DNA of 57,809 bases. Source: an uncultured Prevotella sp. Lineage in GTDB: Bacteria; Bacteroidota; Bacteroidia; Bacteroidales; Bacteroidaceae. The stretch is from NCBI GenBank assembly GCA_900543975.1, contig UQTI01000009.1, positions 1 through 57,809 of the forward strand. The letters run 5' to 3'. The notes beneath the pieces were generated by a model. The model ran no database searches, was not told the DNA's origin, and saw only the letters and a list, made by a program, of their open reading frames with translations. The position numbers were made by a program, and so were the translations under genes. This document shows, piece after piece, positions 1 to 8,127 of the stretch (the stretch's first letter is position 1; each line of letters starts with the position of its first letter).

Positions 1-2
1 TT

Positions 3-155
3 GCATGCTCCTGCAGACTGCAAGGTGTTAACTTCTTTGAATATATATCCGATGTTATCAACAAAGCAGCAACACTGCCGCCAAGAACACCGATAAGCAA
101 GTACCGGGAATTACTGCCGGACAAATGGAAACAAAAAAATATCGCTCAAGAATAA
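3..155 (+). CDS. IS66-family transposase, C-terminal fragment (5' end outside window)
   Basis: This frame is open from the window edge and gives 50 residues ending in a Lys-rich tail. The stretch with NFFEYISDVINKAATLP and the ending ISKYRELLPDKWK match the extreme C-terminal domain of IS66-type (TnpC) transposases, which usually end in a leucine-proline-x-x-tryptophan-lysine pattern. The catalytic DDE part would lie upstream, outside the window, so activity cannot be judged. A hairpin terminator overlaps the stop codon. The insertion sequence probably ends near 190, where the AraC-type reading frame begins. The fragment is short, so the family call rests on C-terminal motif resemblance only. 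Confidence 0.72.
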   Translation, partial: ACSCRLQGVNFFEYISDVINKAATLPPRTPISKYRELLPDKWKQKNIAQE

Positions 156-177
156 AAGCTAGAGCGATATTTTTTTT
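139..177 (+). terminator. Rho-independent terminator of the IS66 transposase
   Basis: ATATCGCTC (about 139-149) and GAGCGATAT (162-170) form an inverted repeat followed directly by a run of eight T. The left arm overlaps the last transposase codons. Confidence 0.8.
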
Positions 178-191
178 GACGTGTATCTACT

Positions 192-590
192 AGCATCGCG
201 GATACGCTTACGGTCGCTCTCCAACAGGATGTAACAACCGATGCCGAACGGGCGCTTGGTGCCAAGGGCGTGGCGTTCCTCACATCATCACAGGCCTATA
301 GAGATGTTGATGGTGGCCGTGCCGCCTTGGTGGCGCATCTCGGCGTGGGTGAGCGTGCTGCCGTGTCGGCTGTTGCCACATATACGGGCTGTTCGTTCAA
401 GACCTTTACGAACATGCTCAAGCTTGAAGAGTCGCGCCGCCTGCTTGAGCAGAACCATGACATGACCATTGCCGCCATAGCCTCACAGTGTGGCTTTGGC
501 ACATTGCGCACCTATCAGAACCTTTTCAAGGAAAAATATGGACTTTCTCCATCGCAATACCGTGACAGTTTGGTGGAGGATGACGAGTAG
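192..590 (+). pseudogene. AraC-family transcriptional regulator fragment, probably truncated by the IS66 insertion
   Basis: The frame is open from 180 to the stop at 588-590, with no convincing start codon near its 5' end; GTG at 270 is the first plausible one. The C-terminal half is a clear AraC/XylS helix-turn-helix domain. FKTFTNMLKLEESRRLL is the first HTH region, MTIAAIASQCGFGTLRTYQN is the second recognition helix with the family's CGF signature, and F-KEKYGLSPSQYRD is the usual end. The residues before it (about 60) do not match a sensor domain I recognise. Because the frame is cut by a stop right beside the end of an IS66 element, I infer that the insertion removed the N-terminal part. 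A start at GTG 270 giving a free DNA-binding domain of about 106 residues is possible. Confidence 0.6.
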
Positions 591-663
591 GTTTTGGGCC
601 TGGTTTATCGGGTGAGCCGCCTTCTGGCTATGAAAACGCTTTTGTGTGTATCTCGTTTAAGCA

Positions 664-700
664 CAAAAAAAATGTCCAGGTTCTCACGAATCTGGACATT
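664..700 (-). terminator. Rho-independent terminator of the candidate small RNA
   Basis: AATGTCCAG (671-679) pairs with CTGGACATT (692-700) around a 12-nt loop. On the minus strand the stem is followed by a T run (plus 664-672 is A-rich). The right flank is only weakly T-rich, so plus-strand termination would be less efficient. Confidence 0.75.
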
Positions 701-980
701 ACCTTTTCAATAGTATACCAATTAATGAAGAATAAAAAACTTTCTTTTCCAATGATGTAAGAAGCATCGCCACATGTTCTTGTCTTCGACAGTTTCATGC
801 CTGTGGCTACTTTCCACGCATAATCCATACATGACACATCAATGCTCTATGACACACGTCAATGTCTTTAATGGTTCTATGCAGACTCTCTCTGAAAGCC
901 GTAACGGCCAGTTTCAGCGTTGTCTTAAATCAGCGTTTATAGAAATTGTGTTTCGTTATACCTTCGTGAGAATCTTCTTA
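664..980 (-). ncRNA. Candidate structured small RNA of about 315 nt
   Basis: A strong promoter (987-1018, minus) and a clear minus-strand terminator (664-700) bracket DNA with no convincing gene. On the minus strand TTCTCACGAA near the 5' end (plus 963-972) is exactly complementary to TTCGTGAGAA in the loop of the terminator hairpin (plus 681-690). An internal hairpin is formed by CTGAAA and GCCG pairing with CGGC and TTTCAG (plus 892-917). A long 5'-3' interaction plus a defined promoter and terminator suggest a stable RNA. I do not recognise it as tmRNA, RNase P RNA or SRP RNA. A 69-codon frame inside it reads past the terminator and looks spurious. Confidence 0.5.
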
Positions 981-986
981 CCGATG

Positions 987-1018
987 CAAAGATACAAAAA
1001 ACACTGAAAACGTTGCAA
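987..1018 (-). promoter_or_regulatory. Bacteroidetes-type promoter driving the candidate small RNA
   Basis: On the minus strand TATCTTTG (plus 987-994) fits the -7 consensus TAnnTTTG. A TTG-containing -33 box (TTGCAACG, plus 1011-1018) lies about 17 bp upstream. Predicted start is near 980. Confidence 0.65.
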
Positions 1019-1250
1019 AAAAATATTGGATAAATGTTCGAATTTATGAAATTTTTGCACATTTAAACGTTTAAACGGCTCTCTTTTGTGCTTGTTTGTT
1101 TTTGTTTACCTTTATAAGGCTGTTTTTTGTGCTTCAACGACATTAAGACACTTGCCGAAAGAGCATGTCGTGACATGATGATTTGCGACCTGCTGAGGCC
1201 CCTTGTTTCGTTATTTGCTGAGGTTTGTTCTTTTGCATCTTGCTGATATT

Positions 1251-1291
1251 GCAAAAAAAAGAGCTGCACGGTTTCACAACCATGCAGCTCA
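1251..1291 (-). terminator. Terminator of glnN
   Basis: GAGCTGCA and TGCAGCTC, with inner GG/CC pairing, form a hairpin at 1261-1290. On the minus strand it is followed by eight T. It lies about 90 bp past the glnN stop. From 1019 to 1250 I see no other gene or site. Confidence 0.85.
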
Positions 1292-1379
1292 AAACTTAAA
1301 CAACCAATAAAAGAAATAGATTTTCCTTTATTTTTATTTAGAAATCTTTCTCTTTTTCTTGTGCAATCTGTTTTCGCAA

Positions 1380-3569
1380 TTAGCGAATGAACAGCAGCTC
1401 ACGATATTTGGGCAGTGTCCACAGCTCGTCAGCTACAATAAGCTCAAGCTTGTCGATCTGATAGCGGATCTCCTCCATCTTGGGAGCCACCGTGTCATGG
1501 TAAGCGATGGCCTTGAGGTGCTCGCTCTCGATCTTGTTGGCCACCTTGCGTGCGTTGACAAGATCCTCTACGCCTGTCTCGATAATCTGTGTGCGCTCGG
1601 CAATCTCCTCGATAATCTTCTTGTTGCGTGAGGTGAGGTGTGCTGCTGTTTCAGCGGGGAAGATGTCGTACATGCTCTGCACGTTCTTTGCCAGCCGACT
1701 CTGGTAGTGGGTGCACACAGGGATGATGTGGTTCATAGAGAGGTCGCCGAACACGCGGGCCTCGATCTGAATCTTCTTGGTGTAGGTCTCCCATTTTACC
1801 TCGTTGCGGGCCTCCAGCTCCTTCTTCGACATGACGTTCTGGCTCTCGAACATCTCGATTGTCTCCTTGTCGAGGTAACGCTCAAAAATCTTCGGGCAAG
1901 AGGTCTCACAGTCGAGACCGCGTTTCTTGGCCTCCTCAACCCATTCGTCTGAGTAGCCGTTGCCCTCAAAGTGGATAGGCTTGCAGAACTTGGCATCCTC
2001 GCGTACCACATCGAGGATGGCGCTGATCTTGTCCTCACCCTTCTCGATGAGAGCGTCAACACGTTTCTTGAAGCTCTGAAGAGCCTCTGCCACAGCGGTG
2101 TTGAGCACAATCATGGCGCTGGCACAGTTGGCCTCTGAACCTACGGCACGGAACTCGAAGCGGTTGCCTGTGAAGGCGAACGGTGATGTGCGGTTACGGT
2201 CGGTGTTGTCGATGAGCAGCTCCGGAATCTCAGGAATGTCGAGTTTCAGACCCTGCTTTCCTGCGATGTCGAACAGCTCGTCCTTGTTCGATTTCTCGAT
2301 ATGCCCCAGAATCTCGGTGAGCTGGTGTCCGAGGAATGAAGAGATAATTGCTGGAGGAGCCTCGTTGGCACCCAGACGATGCGCGTTGGTGGCGCTCATG
2401 ATAGACGCCTTGAGCAGGCCGTTGTGCTTGTATACGGCCATGAGGGTCTCGACGATGAAGACGATGAAACGCAGGTTGTCCTCGGGTGTCTTGCCAGGAC
2501 CGTGGAGCAGCACGCCGGTGTCGGTGGCCAAGCTCCAGTTCTCATGCTTGCCTGAGCCGTTGACGCCAGCAAACGGTTTCTCGTGCAGCAGCACGCGGAA
2601 GCCGTGGTGACGTGCAATCTTCTTCATGAGCGACATGAGCAACATGTTATGGTCGATGGCGAGGTTGGTCTCCTCAAAGATAGGAGCGAGCTCAAACTGG
2701 TTTGGCGCAACCTCGTTGTGACGTGTCTTGCAAGGGATGCCCAGCTCCAGAGCCTGGATCTCCAGGTCTTTCATGAAGGCCTGTACGCGCTCGGGGATGG
2801 CACCGAAATAGTGGTCATCCATCTGCTGGTTCTTGGCCGAGTCGTGACCCATCAGGGTGCGGCCTGTGAGCATGAGGTCGGGGCGAGCAGAGTAGAGACC
2901 CTCGTCAACGAGGAAATATTCCTGCTCCCAACCGAGGTTGCTGATAACCTTCTTTACTTCAGGATAGAAATAGTGGCAGACTTCTGTGGCTGCCACGTTT
3001 ACGGCGTGAAGAGAGCGAAGCAGCGGTGCCTTGTAGTCGAGCGCCTCGCCTGTGTAAGAGATGAAGATCGTGGGGATACACAGCGTGTCGTCGATGATGA
3101 ACACGGGCGATGTGGGATCCCAAGCCGAGTAGCCACGGGCCTCGAAAGTGTTACGGATACCGCCGTTGGGGAACGAGCTGGCATCGGGCTCCTGCTGTAC
3201 GAGCAGCTTGCCAGAGAACTCCTCTATCATGCCACCCTTGCCGTCGTGCTCAATGAACGCGTCGTGCTTCTCGGCAGTGCCTTCGGTAAGGGGCTGGAAC
3301 CAGTGGGTGTAGTGTGTCACACCGTTCTCGTCGGCCCACTGCTTGATGCCCTTAGCCACAGCGTCGGCAATTGAACGGTCCAGACGAGCGCCATTGTCGA
3401 TAACGTCGATGAGCTTCTCATAAACGTCGCGCGGGAGATACTTGTACATCTTGGCACGGTTGAAGACGTTCTTTCCGAAATATTCGGACGGACGCTCAAT
3501 GGGTGCAATAACTTCCTGAGGCTTCTTCTTGAAAGCCTCGGCAACAACCTCAAATCTTAAATTTGCCAT
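1380..3569 (-). CDS. glnN: Glutamine synthetase type III (GSIII)
   Basis: The product makes glutamine from glutamate, ammonia and ATP in the cytoplasm and is the main ammonium-assimilating enzyme of many Bacteroidales. The 729-residue length is typical of GSIII, much longer than GSI. Motifs run in the expected order: an N-terminal GSIII domain starting FEVVAEAFKKKPQEV, the block GHDSAKNQQMDDHYFGAIPE (241-260), the EVAPNQFELAP segment (286-296) for metal and glutamate binding, the ATP/glutamate loop NGSGKHENWS (337-346), and NRTSPFAFTGNRFEFRAVGS (459-478) near the active site. It lies 187 bp downstream of dapL on the same strand and ends in a strong terminator. I saw no clear TAnnTTTG promoter directly upstream, so it may be read partly from the dapF promoter. 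Its neighbours glnB and amtB fit nitrogen control. Confidence 0.97.
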   Translation of the reverse strand: MANLRFEVVAEAFKKKPQEVIAPIERPSEYFGKNVFNRAKMYKYLPRDVYEKLIDVIDNGARLDRSIADAVAKGIKQWADENGVTHYTHWFQPLTEGTAEKHDAFIEHDGKGGMIEEFSGKLLVQQEPDASSFPNGGIRNTFEARGYSAWDPTSPVFIIDDTLCIPTIFISYTGEALDYKAPLLRSLHAVNVAATEVCHYFYPEVKKVISNLGWEQEYFLVDEGLYSARPDLMLTGRTLMGHDSAKNQQMDDHYFGAIPERVQAFMKDLEIQALELGIPCKTRHNEVAPNQFELAPIFEETNLAIDHNMLLMSLMKKIARHHGFRVLLHEKPFAGVNGSGKHENWSLATDTGVLLHGPGKTPEDNLRFIVFIVETLMAVYKHNGLLKASIMSATNAHRLGANEAPPAIISSFLGHQLTEILGHIEKSNKDELFDIAGKQGLKLDIPEIPELLIDNTDRNRTSPFAFTGNRFEFRAVGSEANCASAMIVLNTAVAEALQSFKKRVDALIEKGEDKISAILDVVREDAKFCKPIHFEGNGYSDEWVEEAKKRGLDCETSCPKIFERYLDKETIEMFESQNVMSKKELEARNEVKWETYTKKIQIEARVFGDLSMNHIIPVCTHYQSRLAKNVQSMYDIFPAETAAHLTSRNKKIIEEIAERTQIIETGVEDLVNARKVANKIESEHLKAIAYHDTVAPKMEEIRYQIDKLELIVADELWTLPKYRELLFIR

Positions 3570-3628
3570 GTTGAATATCCTTTAAGTATTTAATAATTTT
3601 TTTTTCTTGTTTCTTTTAAGCATCAGGC

Positions 3629-3768
3629 CTAAATGCCGAGCGTGAATCCGAAGACCATGTAAGCCTTTCTGTTGCTTGGGTTTGCGGCTATGCTTGTGAA
3701 GAGCGGTATGGAGAACTTGGGTGTCTTTGGCTTGCCGTTCAGCCTGCTGCCACTGTTTAGCCGTTCAG
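3629..3768 (-). pseudogene. Possible remnant of an outer-membrane protein C-terminus
   Basis: Just after and slightly overlapping dapL, in another frame, the minus strand reads LNGKPKTPKFSIPLFTSIAA and then an ending AYMVFGFTLGI before a stop at 3629-3631. Alternating hydrophobic residues with a C-terminal aromatic-rich strand resemble the last strands of an outer-membrane beta-barrel. There is no start codon, and the word GGCTGAACGGC is duplicated at the dapL end, suggesting a rearrangement junction. The call is weak; it may be chance. Confidence 0.25.
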
Positions 3769-4992
3769 CCAGTTGGCAATGCGTGTCATGGCTTCACGGC
3801 AGTCGTCGCGGTCGCCGAAAGCGGTCAGACGGACGTATCCTTCGCCGCTTGGTCCGAAGCCCACGCCAGGTGTGCACACCACGCCGGCGCTGTAGAGCAT
3901 CTGTTCGAAGAACTTCCAGCTGCCCGTGTTGTTGGGTGTCTTTACCCAGAGGTAAGGAGCGTTTCTTCCGCCGTAGACCTTGAGGCCGAGACGTGTCAGC
4001 GCTTCCATCATGATCTGGGCGTTGCCCATATAATAGTTGATGGTGTCCTTGATCTGCTTCTTGCCCTCGGGCGAGTATATTGCTTCGGCAGCGCGCTGCG
4101 AGATGTAGCTTGTGCCGTTAAACTTCGTGCTCTGTCGGCGGTCCCACAGGTGGTTCAGCTCAATGCGCTGTGAGCCGTCAATGGTCACGGCGGTGAGGTC
4201 CTTGGGTATGATGGTGTAGCCGCATCTCACGCCTGTGAAGCCTGCTGTCTTAGAGTAGCTTCTAAACTCTATCGCCACCTTTCTGGCTCCCTTGATCTCA
4301 TAGATAGAGTGGGGAATGTTGTCGTCCTGTATGTAGGCCTCGTAAGCTGCATCGTAGAGGATGAGCGTGTCGTTCTTCAGCGCGTAGTTGACCCAACGGC
4401 GTAGCTCCTCCTTCGGCAGCACCGTGCCTGTGGGGTTGTTGGGGTAGCAGAGGTATATCATGTCGACACGGTGGTTGGGGATCTGCGGCGTGAAATTGTT
4501 CTCCTCCGTGCAGGGCATGTAGTTGACATTGCTCCACTTGCCGTCTTTCAGCACACCGGCGCGTCCGCACATCACGTTTGAGTCGATGTAGACGGGGTAG
4601 ATAGGGTCGGTGACACCTATGCTGTTGTCCCAACGCACAATCTCGCCGATGTTTCCCGTGTCGCTTTTCGCTCCATCGTTAACGAACACCTCGTTAGGGT
4701 CGAGATGAATGCCGCGCGGCAGGTAGTCGTTCTTCACGATGGCCTCGCGCAGAAAATCGTAGCCGCGCTCCGGACCGTAGCCGTGGAAGCTCGCCTTTGT
4801 TGCCATCTCGTCAACGGCTTTGTGCATGGCCTCTATCACAGCAGGACAGAGAGGCTGCGTCACGTCGCCGATGCCCAGACTTATCACTCTCACCTTCGGG
4901 TGCGACACCTTGAAGGCGTTGACCTTTTTTGCGATGTCGGCAAACAGATAGTTATCCGACAGCTTGAGGTAGTGTTCGTTTACTAATGCCAT
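3757..4992 (-). CDS. dapL: LL-diaminopimelate aminotransferase
   Basis: This PLP enzyme converts tetrahydrodipicolinate and glutamate directly to LL-diaminopimelate, bypassing the succinylase steps of lysine and peptidoglycan precursor synthesis. The 411-residue product is a fold-type I aminotransferase: SLGIGDVTQPL (38-48) near the N-terminus, LCYPNNPTGTV (181-191) with the substrate and cofactor asparagine, ILYDAAYEAYI (211-221) with the PLP-binding Asp and Tyr, and SYSKTAGFTGVRCGY (245-259) with the Schiff-base lysine K248. The segment FHGYGPERGYDFLREAI is characteristic of DapL. It follows dapF by 68 bp on the same strand, so the two next steps of the pathway are probably co-transcribed. 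Confidence 0.96.
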   Translation of the reverse strand: MALVNEHYLKLSDNYLFADIAKKVNAFKVSHPKVRVISLGIGDVTQPLCPAVIEAMHKAVDEMATKASFHGYGPERGYDFLREAIVKNDYLPRGIHLDPNEVFVNDGAKSDTGNIGEIVRWDNSIGVTDPIYPVYIDSNVMCGRAGVLKDGKWSNVNYMPCTEENNFTPQIPNHRVDMIYLCYPNNPTGTVLPKEELRRWVNYALKNDTLILYDAAYEAYIQDDNIPHSIYEIKGARKVAIEFRSYSKTAGFTGVRCGYTIIPKDLTAVTIDGSQRIELNHLWDRRQSTKFNGTSYISQRAAEAIYSPEGKKQIKDTINYYMGNAQIMMEALTRLGLKVYGGRNAPYLWVKTPNNTGSWKFFEQMLYSAGVVCTPGVGFGPSGEGYVRLTAFGDRDDCREAMTRIANWLNG

Positions 4993-5060
4993 ATTATTGT
5001 TTCCTTTTATTTGGTTGTCAGAGGAAAACCCCTGATGTTGTTATCCTGAATTGTCTGTTG

Positions 5061-5906
5061 CTACGGCAATGCGATCTCGCCGTCAAACACAAATTCGGCT
5101 GGCCCCGTCATGTAGACATGTCCGTCGTCTGCGTTCCATTCGATGAGCAGCGTGCCTCCATCCATCTTTATGGTGCTTTTGTTCTGAGCACGTCCTGTAA
5201 TCTGTGCTGCCACAGCCGTGGCGCAAGCACCTGTTCCGCACGCCATCGTTATGCCGCTTCCCCGTTCCCACACCCTTGTGCGTATGGTGCCGTCGGGCAT
5301 GACCTGTGCAAACTCGATGTTGCAGCGTTGTGGAAAGGCTGCGTCGTGCTCCATCTCGCTGCCATAGCGTGCAATGTCTATGGTGTAGATGTCGTCGACA
5401 AAGGTCACGAAATGGGGGTTGCCCATCGATACGAACGTGCCTCTGAACTTGCGGAAGGAGGCTGACAGTTCGCCAAGACAGCTCTCGTCATATTGTTCCG
5501 GCACATGCAGACGCGGTTCGAGCATGTCAACCGTGACGCTTTCCACTGTGCCGCCGGCTGCGAGGTGCAACCGCAACGTCTTTACGCCAGAGAGCGTTTC
5601 AAGCTTTATCTCCGTGTTGTTGGTGAGCTTGCGCTCATAGAGATATTTGCCTATGCATCTCGATGCGTTGCCGCACATCATGGCTTCAGAGCCGTCGGCG
5701 TTGAAAATGCGCATTGAAAAGTCGGCGCCGCTTGTTATTGAAGGCTTGCCAATGAGTACCAATCCGTCACTTCCGATGCCTGTGTGCGGTGCGCTCCATT
5801 TGATGGCCGCAGCGCTCGGGTCAGGGATGCTATATAATAAGGTGTCGACGTAGATGTAGTCGTTTCCTGCTCCGTGCATCTTTGTGAACTTGACTGTCTT
5901 AATCAT
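5061..5906 (-). CDS. dapF: Diaminopimelate epimerase
   Basis: The enzyme interconverts LL- and meso-diaminopimelate, giving the cross-linking residue of peptidoglycan and the lysine precursor. The 281-residue protein has the two mirrored lobes of the family, each with a catalytic cysteine: C78 in MCGNASRC (77-84) and C223 in ITMACGTGACA (219-229). The N-terminal FTKMHGAGNDY (7-17), GIGSDGLVL and MGNPHFVTF (161-169) are also diagnostic. It is the first gene of the minus-strand dapF-dapL(-glnN) unit, transcribed away from glnB, with a promoter at 5957-5964. The divergent arrangement places an amino-group acceptor pathway next to the ammonium sensor and importer. Confidence 0.97.
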   Translation of the reverse strand: MIKTVKFTKMHGAGNDYIYVDTLLYSIPDPSAAAIKWSAPHTGIGSDGLVLIGKPSITSGADFSMRIFNADGSEAMMCGNASRCIGKYLYERKLTNNTEIKLETLSGVKTLRLHLAAGGTVESVTVDMLEPRLHVPEQYDESCLGELSASFRKFRGTFVSMGNPHFVTFVDDIYTIDIARYGSEMEHDAAFPQRCNIEFAQVMPDGTIRTRVWERGSGITMACGTGACATAVAAQITGRAQNKSTIKMDGGTLLIEWNADDGHVYMTGPAEFVFDGEIALP

Positions 5907-5956
5907 TTTGTAGCTCTATTTCTTTATTTTTATTACTATCTGTTTTGTTTATGCTG

Positions 5957-5990
5957 CAAAATTACAACAATTTTGATTAATATCCATACG
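5957..5990 (-). promoter_or_regulatory. Promoter of dapF-dapL
   Basis: TAATTTTG on the minus strand (plus 5957-5964) fits the -7 box TAnnTTTG; an A/T-rich region lies at the -33 distance. It gives a leader of about 45 nt. Together with the glnB promoter it is the only signal I see in the 329-bp divergent spacer 5907-6235. Confidence 0.55.
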
Positions 5991-6139
5991 TTTTCCTTAC
6001 AAAATAATCAACGAAATAAGCGAAAATATTAAATTGTAAGGTTTTTGTTTGAAAATGCTTACAAAATGCAATATTGAACCCTGCTATTTCTAACAATATG
6101 AACCAACAATAAAAAAGTGGTAGACAAAAGGTCGTTAAA

Positions 6140-6173
6140 GTGATTGAGTTAATGACATAATGTTGTAATTTTG
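6140..6173 (+). promoter_or_regulatory. Promoter of glnB-amtB
   Basis: TAATTTTG (6166-6173) fits the -7 consensus and sits about 60 bp before the glnB start. The 12-nt word GTTGTAATTTTG is shared with the divergent dapF promoter, which could mean common regulation. Confidence 0.55.
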
Positions 6174-6235
6174 CACCTGTCAATTGACAAAAAGTAAGCA
6201 TTAGATGTAATTATATAATAAAAAGGAAAGAAAGC

Positions 6236-6592
6236 ATGAAGAAGATTGAAGCCATTATCCGCAAGTCTCGTTTTGAGGATGTAAAAGAAGCCTTGCTTGC
6301 AGCCGACATCGAGTGGTTTTCCTACTATGATGTGCGTGGCGAGGGCAAGATGCGCCAGGCTCGCGTTTACCGTGGAGTGATGTATAACACCAGTGCCATT
6401 GAGCGCACTCTTGTGTCGCTTGTGGTTCGTGACAAAAATGTCGAGAAGGCTGTGAATGCCATTCTCAAGGCTGCGCATACAGGCGAGATTGGTGATGGCC
6501 GCATCTTTGTCATACCGATAGAGGACGCCATTCGCATCCGCACAGGCGAGCGTGGCGACATCGCTCTTTATAATGCAGAGCAGGAGGAGTAG
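6236..6592 (+). CDS. glnB: Nitrogen regulatory protein P-II
   Basis: This is a small trimeric signal protein that binds 2-oxoglutarate and ATP/ADP and gates ammonium uptake and assimilation. The 118-residue product starts MKKIEAIIRKSRFEDVKEAL, as P-II proteins do. Tyr50 in VYRGVMY corresponds to the T-loop Tyr51 that is uridylylated in enterics. The C-terminal signature GEIGDGRIFVIPIEDAIRI (about 83-101) forms the nucleotide pocket. The T-loop runs DVRGEGKMRQARVYRG rather than the usual GRQKGHTE form, so modification and partners may differ. It precedes amtB by 118 bp on the same strand, the common GlnK-AmtB pairing, so it probably blocks the AmtB channel when nitrogen is plentiful; glnK would be an equally good name. 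Confidence 0.95.
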   Translation: MKKIEAIIRKSRFEDVKEALLAADIEWFSYYDVRGEGKMRQARVYRGVMYNTSAIERTLVSLVVRDKNVEKAVNAILKAAHTGEIGDGRIFVIPIEDAIRIRTGERGDIALYNAEQEE

Positions 6593-6613
6593 GAGGCAGG
6601 GTGACAGCTTGTG

Positions 6614-6662
6614 GGGTTTATGGACTTTAAGGATCTTATGGACCTTATAGACCTTACCTTAT
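6614..6662 (+). repeat. Degenerate GGACCTTATGGA-type repeat
   Basis: Four or five imperfect 11- to 12-bp units of the type GGATCTTATGGACCTTATAG lie in the glnB-amtB spacer. A second array of the same words is at 31853-31905. Confidence 0.6.
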
Positions 6663-6710
6663 TTTATTATTTTCTCTGACAATTTTCAATCATTCAAAAA
6701 AGATAGTTTC

Positions 6711-7985
6711 ATGATAACGACAATACTTGCAACCACCCCCACGCTCGACACAGGCAACACAGCCTGGATGATGATGAGTACCATTCTTGTCTTGCTGATG
6801 TCCATCCCTGGCATCGCGTTGTTCTACGGCGGATTGGTACGCCAGAAAAATGTCCTTAGCGTTGTTATGCAGACCATGCTCATTGTTGGAGCGGTGAGCC
6901 TTATATGGGTCGCCTTCGGTTATAGTTGGGCTTTTGATGACAGCTACAAAACCTCTGGATCGCCGCTGTTCTTCATTATTGGTGGCTGGGGAAAAGCATT
7001 CCTTCATGGCGTGACAACCGACAAACTGATGCCGACAGGCATTCCCGAACTGACGTTCGTAATGTTCCAGTGCATGTTTGCTCTTATCACACCGGCTCTT
7101 ATCCTTGGCGCCTTCGCAGAGCGCATTAAGTTTAAGGGCTACATGGTGTTCACCCTGTTGTGGGTTATCATCGCCTATCTGCCCATGGCCCACTGGGTGT
7201 GGGGCGGCGGCTTCTTGCAGGAGATGGGAGCCATCGACTTTGCTGGCGGCACCGTTGTACACATCAACGCAGGCGTGTCGGCCCTCGTCATGGCTCTGAT
7301 GATCGGCAAGCGCGAAGATTATCGTGTGGGTCATCCCATCACACCGCATAACATTATGTTCGTGTTTCTTGGCACCTCGTTCCTCTGGCTCGGATGGTTT
7401 GGCTTCAACGCCGGTAGCGGACTGGCGGCCGATGGTCTTGATGCCAACGCGTTCCTTGTGACGCATGTGGCTACGGCAACAGCTGCGATGACCTGGATGA
7501 CGGTCGACTGGTGTTTTAACAAGAAACCCACAACCGTTGGTGCGTGTACGGGTGCCGTTGCCGGACTTGTTGCCATCACGCCTGCCGCCGGAACGGTCGA
7601 TCTGCTTGGCGCTTTCGCCATCGGAGTTATCACGCCTATCGTCTGCTTCATCATGGTGGCTGCCGTGAAACCCTATTTCAAATATGACGATGCCCTCGAT
7701 GCCTTTGGCGTTCATGGCGTGGGTGGTATTATAGGCTCAATCCTTACAGGTGTCTTCGCAACACAGTATATCACAGGCGAGGGTGGCGTCGAAGGCGCTC
7801 TCTATGGCGACTGGCATCAGTTGTGGGTGCAGCTCGTAGCTACGGGCGTGAGCATTGTGTTCGCTCTGGTTGTCACAACCATTCTGTTCCTTGTTGTAGA
7901 TAAAACCATCGGCATTCGCGTTGACAAGCGTGTGGAGGAAGAAGGTCTTGACATCTACGAACATGGTGAGAGTGCTTATAACTAA
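6711..7985 (+). CDS. amtB: Ammonium transporter
   Basis: This inner-membrane channel of the Amt/Mep/Rh family takes up ammonium. The 424-residue product has about 11 hydrophobic segments, the first starting near residue 18. Diagnostic residues are present: D177 in DFAGGTVVHINAG (the substrate-recruiting Asp), the twin pore histidines H184 (VVHINAG) and H335 (FGVHGVGG), and the phenylalanine gate at F135 (GAFAER) and F230 (LGWFGF). An N-terminal leader is not evident beyond a short periplasmic stretch. It follows glnB and precedes asnB, so the three plus-strand genes couple ammonium uptake, nitrogen sensing and amide synthesis. The stop is followed by a near-copy of its own last bases (CTTATAACTAA occurs twice at 7975-7995). 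Confidence 0.96.
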   Translation: MITTILATTPTLDTGNTAWMMMSTILVLLMSIPGIALFYGGLVRQKNVLSVVMQTMLIVGAVSLIWVAFGYSWAFDDSYKTSGSPLFFIIGGWGKAFLHGVTTDKLMPTGIPELTFVMFQCMFALITPALILGAFAERIKFKGYMVFTLLWVIIAYLPMAHWVWGGGFLQEMGAIDFAGGTVVHINAGVSALVMALMIGKREDYRVGHPITPHNIMFVFLGTSFLWLGWFGFNAGSGLAADGLDANAFLVTHVATATAAMTWMTVDWCFNKKPTTVGACTGAVAGLVAITPAAGTVDLLGAFAIGVITPIVCFIMVAAVKPYFKYDDALDAFGVHGVGGIIGSILTGVFATQYITGEGGVEGALYGDWHQLWVQLVATGVSIVFALVVTTILFLVVDKTIGIRVDKRVEEEGLDIYEHGESAYN

Positions 7986-8079
7986 TTGGTGCTTATAACT
8001 AATGAGCGCTTATAAAAAACAGAGAACTGCGTACAATAAAACAAAAAACGCATTTAATAAAACATAAACAACCAAATGG

Positions 8080-8115
8080 GAAAAGAACCAATGAAAAAGG
8101 TTCTTTCTCATTAAA
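8080..8115 (+). promoter_or_regulatory. Hairpin in the asnB leader
   Basis: AATGGGAAAAGAACC pairs with GGTTCTTTCTCATT around a short A-rich loop, ending 13 bp before the asnB start. There is no T run, so it may be a leader structure rather than a terminator. Confidence 0.35.
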
Positions 8116-8127
8116 AAGAAAAGAAAT

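Noticed and set aside
628..837. Minus-strand 69-codon frame in the 591-1379 gap
   Set aside because: It reads through a clear terminator, has no recognisable domain and lies inside the candidate structured RNA.
6690..7715. Long minus-strand frame opposite amtB
   Set aside because: Shadow of a G+C-rich, codon-biased gene; composition rich in His, Arg and Asp with no domain. The same applies to long frames opposite asnB, the glycosyltransferases, UbiA and recG.
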